Positions 32,291 through 43,495 of a DNA stretch of 64,000 nucleotides are shown one piece after another. The notes beneath the pieces were generated by a model. That model saw nothing but the letters and a program-made list of their open reading frames with translations. It ran no database searches and was not told the DNA's origin. Each line of letters opens with the position of its first letter. Position 1 is the stretch's first letter. This stretch comes from Clarireedia homoeocarpa (lineage: Eukaryota; Ascomycota; Leotiomycetes; Helotiales; Rutstroemiaceae), in the NCBI GenBank assembly GCA_001465935.1, contig LNKV01000016.1, forward strand, positions 186,001 to 250,000, read 5' to 3'. A program made the translations under genes and the position numbers.

Positions 32291-35200
32291 GCCAGCTCTC
32301 TTTTGAGGAACTGTGTGAACTTTATATAGTTCGAAGTCTATGATAATTGTATTAGTGCATTTGTTCAAATATCAAGAAGGTGCCGGTGTGAGGATCGGCC
32401 AAAGTAGGCATGATGACAGGTTTGATCCAGAGGAATTAGAATATGGTACAATCCAGTACGTTTAAAATGTGTTTCCATGACATTACTAGGCGAATCGCGA
32501 AAGACATTTGACTTACCCGCTAAGGATCGACTACCGCTAGTGCAGAAGTCCAAATCTAACGGTAACAATAATGTGGTAGCCAGGTTTCCGGATTGAGAGA
32601 AATATTGCCGTGAAGCAATATTTGGACGTTGCAAACTTGGTGCAGAGTATCGTCGATTTTGGAATTCTTTCCTCACGTTTCCCTCTTCGGACGACGAGAT
32701 CGATATAAAGTGGAGTTTCTGTTGACAGAGCAGCGATGAAGTCTTTGTAGAATGCCTTCTTATGATGACGAAAGGAGGAGAAGAAGGTGATTGTTGCTTT
32801 GCTGGATGAGATGATTTGCGAATAAGATAACGAGACGAGGGGGCTCTTAAGTATAATTATCCAGTTGGAGTGAGTAGATCAACGGGCCGCTACACAGCTG
32901 CCAGGATCAGCGTTCTCTAGAAAGAGACTAAAAAGATGGGAGGACAAGATCCAAGTGCTAGGGGCGGTCGTGTTTGCCCACACAAGGACTGTACGGCAGT
33001 GTCAGAGATGAATCTAGTGGCCGTCCGAGGTTCGTGCTTTGGCGAAGAAGGGGTAAAGAGTTTAGGATAGCCTCGCCGATGGGAGTGCATGGAACTAGGT
33101 CTTTGCTTTGCACCAAAATAGGATCCAAGTTGAGAACGGTTGCGCCAAGCCACAAGTCGGGATAGGTTTTACAAGTGGCGCTTCTCCTGGAAGGTTCTAA
33201 AATCATTCCAGGAACTGACCAGGTTTGCTTCTCCGCTTGTGTTTCGAGTTTTGAACCGGAGTCGTGTGTGTCTTTTAAGCAGATATAGCGATGAAGTGAG
33301 AAGTTTTATGTGGTAAGAAGATCGTGCGTGAAGCTGGAGGAGCTGCATCCTTCCCACGTCCAGAGTACCGGGGTAGAGAATGGGAATATGCCCTGATCAG
33401 CTTCGACCGACCTGCAGCTCAGAGTGCAGCCGCTAGAAATTCCCCGGTAGAAACATTTCGATGCCGAGCAGGGGAGCAGGGGAGCAGGGGCACGTCTAGA
33501 GGTGTGACTTTACTGCAGCTCGCCGTACAAGAGGGTGAAAACCGGGGATGATTGAAGGAGGACTTGCGATTTGTTTAGCTAGGCGTGAATATCCATGGGG
33601 TTTGTCATGGGTATTTGGTGCAGCATTGTAACAAGGAAAAGGTAGAAGTACATCTGTGCCTGTCTATCCTTAGTATGCAGACCAAGGTTTAGTTTGGCAG
33701 TTCTCTGGTGGCTCTGTGGCCCTTGACAATACTCCGTAGATATGATGGGGAGCTCGCTTCGCTGGTAGGTTAGATGCATTGATGAACCAATTCATGCTGC
33801 TGGGATCAGCCTTGTTTGCTCTGCGTTTCCCGTACGACCATGGATACATGTAAGGATCCTTCTGTGGCTGACGACTTGTGTCTTCATGAGACTGTATTAT
33901 CCATACGTGGAGTTAACCTGCAAGTGGGTTGATTAGGTTAGTTGTCAAATTTTACAGGAGGTATATCCTATCACCTAGATTCTGTGTGAGAGACCCATAG
34001 GATGGAAGCCATGTTTCTCCGGATTGACATCGCTTTGATCATAATTCCGTCATCGTTATGAAGGCAAAGAAAGGCAGGAGACGATAAAAAAACGGCGCAA
34101 TGCCCAAATAGAGAGAAGGTAGACTTCTGTAGGGAAAGTAATTTCAAAAGGACCCCATATTTTGGCCCTAGTTCGGCTCTCTGGGTCTTGGAAAGATCAT
34201 CGTGGTAAAAAATCCTAGCAGAATACAGTTCGACACTTTGTACCTTGGTACCTTGGTACTTTAGTTTGCAATAATCAACCTAGAACAGGTCAATAAATCT
34301 CCGATGTCTCCTGGTGGAGTATAAATCTTCAATTTGACGAAACTCTTCTCCACCTTCCGACCGCTAGGCCTTTCATTGTACACGAAGCTAACACTCTTGT
34401 TGAAACCGTCATTGGTTATGGTTAAGCTGTCTGTCCGTATGTCTGTAAGAACGGGGAATAACGGGGCTCAGTCACTCCTGCAATTCCATTATCCCGAACC
34501 CGCATTATCACGGCGCCGAGATCCATCTGAGGCAAACGACAATAGAGCATAGAGAGCATCATACCCTACGTAGGCGCTTGGTACGTGCCGAAACCCTCGA
34601 AAGCATATCGTGCATGGGCAAATCTACCGAGCCTCTCGCCATTTCCCTCCATATGACACAGTGTTAGCTTCAGCAGATATTTCAAAATGTGGAGGTTGCT
34701 GGGAGCTGAAAAAAAATGGCTGTCCCGGGTTCAGACCAGTAATTTCTAGTCCTTCGATTGGGTAATTAGTATTCGTTTCAAGCTGCTTCCACTGATCCCC
34801 CTCGCAAGCCAAGACGATTTGTTCGGGCAGTGATGGGCTTCTAACTGACATGATCGACACCGGGAGCAGATGACACTGGCAGATGTAAGCCGAAAAGCTT
34901 TTTGGAAAATATGTGAAGAACTATAACCGGAGAAAGTTAGCATGCAGATCTGGATCGGCCGGATATCCATAAATACTTTCTAATTTACATCCGACTTAGT
35001 ATCTGGGGATGTAACCTATCATTTGCTTTCTACGCGCATGAGATGTGGAAACCTGCATGCTCCATTGTGAGTGAGTGACCCATGAGTGACCCATCTGCTT
35101 GGGACCAATATCGGACCTTGTTATAGACAACAAGGTGTCTATATGTGCAAGAGCAAGAGCGTGGGTGGCAGCTAGTGGTGAGAGTAGTCGATTCGATAGC

Positions 35201-35568
35201 TGTATGGAGCATAGAACTAAGCACAAGCATAGTTTAAAGTCGGATATTACGCTTGATTTGGCGGTGGTGATAGGATTCAAAATCAATTTTCATGGCAATG
35301 GGACGGGAATAGGACTTTTTGGGTCAAAAAGTGCCCGTGTATAGTCTGTTCCGGTCGGTGTTTGAAATATTTGAAGGGCTCTCCCAGCTTCCCCATTTGG
35401 CCTTCTTCGCAAGCTAATCTAATCTAGGTGGAATGGCATTCTCTTTTTCCCATCCTCATAACAATTGAGCGAGGCGACGACGGTGCTAGACCATCTATCC
35501 AGACTGTCCAAGTTCGTTCATTAACTGTCTCAGCCTTCAGCCTCTCAGCCGATTGTGCATTTGTAGAA

Positions 35569-35636
35569 GTGAACAGCTAGTGAACAGCTCGTGTACAGGT
35601 AAATGACTCCTGTATCCGTGAATAGCTTCTGTTCAC
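35569..35636. repeat. Cluster of GTGAACAGCT direct and inverted motifs
   Basis: GTGAACAGCT at 35569-35578 and 35580-35589, GTGAATAGCT at 35618-35627 and the inverse TCTGTTCAC at 35628-35636. It resembles a cluster of transcription-factor sites, 60-140 bp upstream of the two TATA boxes. Confidence 0.6.
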
Positions 35637-35693
35637 CCGCAATCCCATTGGAATGGTGCAACTCATGAGTCCTAAGGACTTATCTGGGGTCCC

Positions 35694-35712
35694 TATAAAA
35701 GCCCTTATAAAA
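35694..35712 (+). promoter_or_regulatory. Tandem TATA boxes of an orphan promoter
   Basis: TATAAAA at 35694-35700 and TTATAAAAGG with TATAAAA at 35706-35712. Downstream is an A-rich leader, then a 24-codon frame from ATG at 35844 (MTDSIDWVPELLTRGD...). No longer gene follows, so a non-coding RNA or short peptide gene is possible. Confidence 0.35.
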
Positions 35713-38700
35713 GGCTCCCATTTTCCATAGCTTCCTTGGTAGATAGAAAGCAATCAAGTCATATACAAGTATTTAATCTCACAGCATTCGTGGGGTTCAT
35801 GCTTCGGTTTGTGTTCCGAGGCACAAAAGAAAACAAGTTCATACATGACAGATTCCATCGACTGGGTTCCGGAGCTGTTAACCAGGGGTGACTGTTTTTA
35901 CCCTCGTATACCGATGTGATTTCCCAGCACAGACGTTATGCGCTAGGTACACTCGCTTTAACGTTGTCCACGGCTCAAGGGTTGAACAGCCCCCCAGCTT
36001 CCCTACACAGATCTATCTCACACCCCCAATCTCATACCCCCAATCTCACACCCACTCCCGTTCCACCTCCGTACTCCTAGAACCCCCGGTAATCGCTCAA
36101 AATTGCCTTTTCCAGTTGCAGATCTAGAAGGCTGTCGTTGTTGGAGAAACGAAGAGATCGTCATGGTGATCTGTGTGGGGTTAGTTGCGTGCAGCATCAA
36201 GATTTTATCCATGCTTATTTTACCCCTATCCCTATGTACGGAGTAAGTTAAAGGTTATGAATGACTACACAAATCGAATGCACCTCACCGTATGGATACA
36301 TGTCAGAAACTTTAATATATTGTAATCTGTATCTACCTGCATCTTGCCTCTTGCCTGCCTCTCGGTCGATTAGATTTAGAGCGCACTTTTCTCTACAATA
36401 CTCGTTCACCTACCCACCTTTCTAGTCACCCGATTTGAGTCATCTACTTACCCTACGGCACGCCTATCGAGTAAGACATGTATGTGATGATGAAGCGATG
36501 CACTTACCCTTTTCGTGGTGCTGTGGATATGCTCAAGAATACCATGGCAAATTCAGTTGAAACAACCAGACCGTCCCATTATTACCTGTACTCGTACTGT
36601 ACATAACACCACTTTTCGCACGACTTTCCTCCAGATTACCAGTATTGGGAAAATTCATGTCCCGAGACATCAAAATCATTCCTGGATCTTATGTCTGACT
36701 TCCCAAAAAGGTCAAATCAAGGATTGAGTGAGCCTCGATATCTCGTGCCTCCATCTTCATGTTTTGCATTCGAGTGCATGTTCTCCTGCAGCTTTCCCTG
36801 GATTCATCTCGTGCTTTTGTTTTTGATACAACTGACATACTTCTACCACCAGTACTGTAAGCCACAATGAATCGTGTAGAGGAACTAGCCCCTGAAACGA
36901 AGACGTAGATCGGACATCCCAGCAATCTCTCGGTGTAACGGTGGGCAACCTTGAGCCGGCCAAGATTGTTAAATCCCAGATGGCAGCGGCAAACGGGTGT
37001 CATAGTGTCATCGCATCATTAATCATTGCAACGGGTGTCAAGGAAATCGCTGATGTTTCCGTACTGAAAGTTTTCGACGAAACTTCGAACGGACGCAGCT
37101 CGTAGAAACAAACATCTGTTAGAGTCGAGTAGTTCATCGGCCATTTTGTAGGTGTTGCATGTCGCACGCCGTACACATTTTCATATGGATGATATACACC
37201 TTCCATTCTTCAATGCTTCAGGATGCAGAGACAGATTTCCCTATATCTCTCCCTACATGAATTGCAAGGGTTACGATTGGATGTCGATCTGCAATCAGCA
37301 GTCTGCAATCTGCAACCACAATCTGTCAAATTACCAAACCGTGGTCAACCTTTTTACCTATTAGATTCGCGATTTTCTTCTCATCGTCCAAGGGCCCTTG
37401 CAATCTACACTGTTTTTTATTGCCAACTCGGGTCACATCGCCAGAGCAAGGGGAGAGACAGATTCGCAAGATTATCTCAATAAGGAAATGCTGACAGGTC
37501 CTAAAACCTAATAATTCATGCTTCTACCCGTCGGCCATTTGAGGCCTTGGAGCTACTTACTCTATGTCATCTGAGCAGCAGCGAGCAGCGGCTCTGTACA
37601 AAGCTACCCCTACCACGAAATCCAACCGTCTTAGTACTGTACATGTACATACAGTAAGACTTACTCGGCAAGACTATAAGGAGCAGGAAAGACGATTCAA
37701 CCGGTGCGGCGCGTGCGGGTGTGGCCGTGTGGGATTTCCGGGGATTCCTAGGACTTGCAGCCGGAACAGAAAAGTCTGAAAGTACAACATTATCTTGTAC
37801 TCAAGATGCAAACCCGTGGTTGTGAAGGGTTAAAAGGTTACCTGGTAGTATAATCCTCGTTGTACTGTTGTGGTTGCATTGTGTAATTATAACCTCGTCA
37901 ACGGTCTCTTCTAGCTTTCCTATACTTTACCTTGACGTTACCTTGCCTCCTTGGGCTGTCATGTACCATTTGACATTATCGCAATCCCGGTAAAAAATGT
38001 TCCACGAATCCCCACGAGTCAGTGTCCCTCGAGGGCCTTCGCCAATCTATCATAGACGGCGACCAACAGTATTGAGAACATCGAATATCCGGCTATTTAC
38101 ATACGAAGGTGCAACAACAACTCACAGCTCGAGTCGCTTTTGTTACCAGCTCGGGGACCTAAAACCCGAGTAGACGGCGCAGCACATTTCAGAATCTGTG
38201 GGTAGCCATTTTCAGTCTCGTGGTACTGATGTGTCCAGCTTGGAACAATCCCAGCTGGTTAAATGCAATTCGCCGTTCGATAACCAGTTCATCGGGATTC
38301 GACGGCGATTTTCGCGCCAGCAAGTAATAAACCTCGGGGCGGATAGGAGATGGATGCATTCTGCATCGCCTGCCAATTGGAACCTCGGATTACCTACAAG
38401 TAAGCAGCCATCAATTGTTCTTTGTATGCATATCAATTTTGGCTGTCGTTACATATAGCACACACCTACGAAGGGGGTTGCTCCGCCTCAATGAACAAAA
38501 CGTCATAGAATTAAGGGGCTAGTAGGCACTTGACGAATAGCTCTGGTTCCTCCCCCGTGCTACATATGGTTCTATGAATTGCTGCAGTCATCTTCATGGG
38601 CCCCACGCGGTTGAATCCTTCAACATGGTTTTGTATTTGGATCCGGCCTCTCGAAACATCTCCCACACCAAGATAATAATATCTCACAGGTGAGGGCTGT

Positions 38701-41700
38701 GCCTCTCTAGCACATCAGAACGGTTGTATCGTGGGAAGAGTGAGATGAAACCACGCGTTGAGGAGCCTCAAAAAGCATCTACCAAATTTCGATCCAAATT
38801 TCTACACACCACGCCAACTGCCGGGGTGTTCGCAAGAAATCTACAAGAATAGCTTGCGGTATCCTGGGAATGCCCCCCAGTTTTTCATCACTGTTCCTGT
38901 GCGACATGATTCTGAGTGCTGGCAGGGATCACAGCTCCAGATATGACACTTATTCAATTTATCCAACGATTGATATCAAAAGCTGCAGTTTGCATTTCCT
39001 GCATATCAAATTCTATGCCTTGTCCTTACCGAACCCCTCTTCAGCATGCATATTTCGTATTTTACTTCATATAGCCACCAATCAATCGTCACCACAATCT
39101 GGAACGTCAAATTCACGCCACACTAACTGTTTTTCATGCCATACTCAAATTTTGGATAGAGCTGAGTCGTATTGCAAAACAAACACAATGACCTTCGCAA
39201 GTTGAACTGGAAAGAGTTGCTTCAAGCACTTTCAGGCTCGCTAAACAACCTTGGAAGGAGAAAAGGTTTGGATATTCGATACTGGATATCCGTCAACAGA
39301 TTCAAGGTTCAGTAATATTCATTGAGGATTGTCTGTGATTCATGCAGCCACTTCAAATCAACTCACATCGGCTCAAAACAGCTTGCAGCTCCTGCTTTGT
39401 GCATGCAACGTTCGTCAGCAACTCGAAAACACTGAGTGAATTTTGGTGAGTACGAAATATGATCGGAAAGTTCATATACCTATGTGACAAGTTCACGTTT
39501 TCCCTGGCTGGTATGCAGTCATCACATCCTTAAGCATGTAGGATTGTGCAACAGAGCTTCACTTCTCTTGCACAGATTGGTCCAACGCGCTTATGTCCCA
39601 AGATGTCCACGTGGGAGACCCGGTAGGTAAGCACATGAATTGCGCCGACGAGGTACATTAACCCCTTAACATCATCCCTATGAACGGATGCTTCCATTTT
39701 CATTGGCTCTCTCTACAGAAGCTTCCACTCGCAGGGGATGGTCTTAAGCTTGATCATATCTTGTTCCCCTTTTCCTCCCTCCGAGCTTGGTCCGAAGTTT
39801 TTATGCTTACTGTTGCCGCCCAAGACATGTCTGCCATTTTGCCGAGCTAAATCTCCTGGACATCAGCCGAGTAGTGCGCCCTAGCATCCCTTAACCAAGC
39901 AGCCTTTCTTAGCATATGCACAGTGGGTATATTGATAGTAGCACACTGGGCCTTTGACAACGGAGGTGTTCCTCAATTGAGGGGTCAATGCCCGATTGCA
40001 AAGATAGTTTCGATTCAGTCTTGGATTCGGTCCATGCCTTGCTCGGTACCGCCGTATACACTAACAATCACCTACAATCCACTGCGCCTGCTTGGAAGCG
40101 GGGGTATCATCCAAAAGCACAGGTCAAATTTGCTTACAAGAAGAAGGTGAAATCATCGTCTTATTGGCCAGTTGCTGTTAAATGACCTTCATGGTATTTT
40201 CTGCAAGTGTCCTCCAAGTTTTGCGCGACGACAGAAGTCTCGCGAAGTACCGGACCTCGGATCTGTGTTAGATCTCTTGAGAGCCAAACTCAATTCTTAG
40301 TTTCTCTTGGATTTGTTAGTACTTGTTCAGTAATCAGATACTACTCCGCCATGGCGTCGTCACATAGTAATTAACAAGCGTACCAAGAATGCATATTGCA
40401 CCAAGAGGTGTAAGCTTTAAGTCAAGGCAATTGTCAAAAACGCTAGCCTACTGTGATAGCAGCCACGGTAGATGGGTGACTACCGAGTCTAGATGTAACT
40501 TTACGCTGGTCACTGAGCACATAGTTGCAATAAGTGAGTTTCTTCCTGAATATTGTGCTTTGTGGTATTCTCAAAAGCTTCTGATAGTCTACCAAACACG
40601 AGAGGGGTCAGCCAATTGCGTCATGCTGCTACTCTATTTGAGGCATTTCCCGAGAGGCTGTTATGAATATGAGATATTGGACCTGTACTATGATATGTGT
40701 TTTTTTCTCTGATGGCTGTTGAGTCGAGAAAACTTATGGTCTAAGATAATTCTCCTGATAATAATTTGATCTACCTGATCAGTGGGGCAGGATCCATTTT
40801 CCGGCGATCCCATTCGATGCAGCATCAATTTCATTTCCCATCCCATTCTATCTTTTCCATACCCATATCTTCACTTGGTAGTGCGCAACAGCAAATTCTC
40901 CCAAATCCTGCAAAAGGACCACCATGAGGTTCAGCTATTATGCGGTCTATGCAGGAACGGACGGCATCCAGCGCTCTCAATGGAGTAAAATGTCTCAGAC
41001 AATTCGTGGGTCTCGAGCGACGATCCCCATTATCTAGGCGCCTGTGGGGAATCCACACCAAATCGAAGACAGTATCCATATTTGATGTGCGATGCAGATC
41101 AATTTGTCGTGTGTTGATCTGTGTTTCGTCGGACGCAGGTGTCGGAGCTTTGTCTGTTGAGGTGCATATCGCTATGTCGACGTTGATACTTTAGTCTCGA
41201 TACAGAGACATGGGTATGGTCATGTGAATTCTTTGAATCCTAGCTTTGTTTCTTTCATGGTAAAGAGGACTTGAGAGAAGTTTAGTCGTTAGAAAAACTA
41301 ATGCCTCTCACGGTTCAAGCGAGATTTGAATACCAGGGCTATCCAATACTCCACTGTGGACAGAGGGGAACGTCTCACATCAAGGTCCAAGTTAGTCAAT
41401 AACGAAGTCTTCAAGAACTCCGACAAACTATATACGGAGGTCGCATGACCTAATGCTGTCGGGTCTTTTTTCCTTCGTTGTAAGAATGATTCAGCTTTTG
41501 CAGTAGATTATGAATAGCTTCATTTCGCAACTCTGCCGTGAAGTCGTGGTCTATAACGGCACGGAAATCTATCCAAAAATACTTACTTCTATCTGCGAGT
41601 GCTTCTGATGCAAGCGATGAGTGTCAATGACTCAGTGAGACATTGAACGAATTGGAGTCCTATTACGACCCAACATGTTCGTTGCACATTGTAATCTCTT

Positions 41701-43495
41701 TTACCCAACCTCAAATTCTGAGAATATTACGTGCCCGTCACCAAGACATTAATGGATATTGGGAAATTGCAAATTCCTAGATTTAACTTCCTCTTATCTT
41801 GGTGGCCATGTTCATGAGTCAGAGACCATTGAGGTGCTTTGGGAATGCCGATGATTACCTCGTCGCTCTTTGTTCTTCGCCCATCCACTAAGCATGGTGA
41901 ATGTGTCACTAGAGGGAGATGAATAGTATCGTCCCGTGAGAACTCCACACAGCTTTCCCCAGACTTGCCCAATGTAGTTCACATATCCTGATCGCTGTGA
42001 CTTAGAGGAGATCATCACCAACTACCAAAGCGTTCCAAGGGCCATCCAAGATCGGTTCTTCACCGTGGGAGGTTTTCATCGTCCATCAGTGCTGCATGGT
42101 TGTTGCAAGCGCATCTCTTTCCACATTCTTCGGGCCTAAGCATCTGAGAGTATGCTGCTAGCACAAAATACAATACACATAGGAAACACGACTACTGCAG
42201 GTGTGATATTAAGGAGAGCTGGCACAAGCGGGTGGCGCTTTCTGTTGACCATATCCACCATTCTGTGTATGTATGTAATCTCACGAGTCACAATATCTTT
42301 CCATCATCATGTTTACACACTTTCTCCTAGTGAATTGATCTACATATCATTACAGACCAACCCCAGAGCGCCGGAACAGACCTAACCATAGCTAAAGTGC
42401 TTGAAAACCAAACAAACATTCATCCTTGAGCCTGCACATTATGATGTGCTTGACTTCGCTTCTCATGTCCATCAACCAGTATAACGTAATTGAAATAATC
42501 CCCTTACTATCCATATCTTACTTTACTTGAATACAAGCCACCAGAACAACTACAGTGCTGAGATCTTCCTTAAAGCATGTATATACTTCAGGGTGAAACT
42601 CGCTTGGTATAACTCCTGCTACAGCTGACCATCGGTGCCGTAGCTTCCTATGCCGAAAAGACATAGACCAGAACTGAATATAATAGATGGCATACAATGA
42701 GAGTTCGTGTCTGATGATAACTTTCTTTCATCGAGATGATACCATCGTCTACCTCCTAGAGATGACCGCACCGCCTCTCAAGACGTTTGTAGGCTGATAT
42801 ACCATCCCAAATATTCCATCTAATGTATTTCATCTTCTACTCCTGCACCATCCCAAGCCTGGCACCCCATTGTCCATTTCATTCAAGAGATTCGTCTATG
42901 TTTGTGTATGATTTGATACGACTCGATGTCCATTACGAGATGCTCACGCATAACTAGATGATGATCGGGCGTGTTCCCCTTAGAAAAAGTCTTGTAACTT
43001 CCTGTAAAAAACTCACGATTGTGAAGCTACTCGCTACCTGCCCTGAGTATCACCAGTAAGCGATATAAACGGAGCTTGATTGGAATGTCACAAAGTCTTC
43101 CCCACATCAGTCTTCCTCACATCCAAGGTTCATTTCCAACAAGCAAGTTAAAGTCAAGAAAGGATATACATATACAACCCAATCCTTAATCATATGAGCG
43201 GAGTATTAATACAATCAAAAGTTCGGCGCCCCTTTCGTTCTATCCCATTCTTTCATCTTATTTCACCTTCTGTCCTTCAGCCTGCATAAATCCCTCCAAA
43301 TCCATGTTTACATAACCTCCCCCCTTTCGCCCTTTTACTGCCACTCATCCATGTACGAGTAATTCGGCCACCCATTTATTCATCATCATTTCAATTCCAA
43401 TGTAATCCTAACCGCCAAAGAAAACTACCAGAAGCCAACTGTACTTTCAGCCCCTGTCATGCTCTCTAAACATACGTTCCATCTACCACAGCACA

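Larger units (their letters stand above)
32291..43495. other. 11 kb gene desert upstream of the homeobox gene
   Basis: No intact gene recognised on either strand. Open frames are all under about 115 codons and lack domains, signal peptides or coherent splice partners. The first 600 bp (32.3-32.9 kb) probably hold the 5' UTR and promoter of the homeobox gene. The remainder is AT-rich, apparently single-copy sequence with few microsatellites, in contrast to the repeat-rich spacers at 14-22 kb, so it does not look like a transposon graveyard. Local features at 35.57-35.72 kb are listed separately. Confidence 0.45.
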
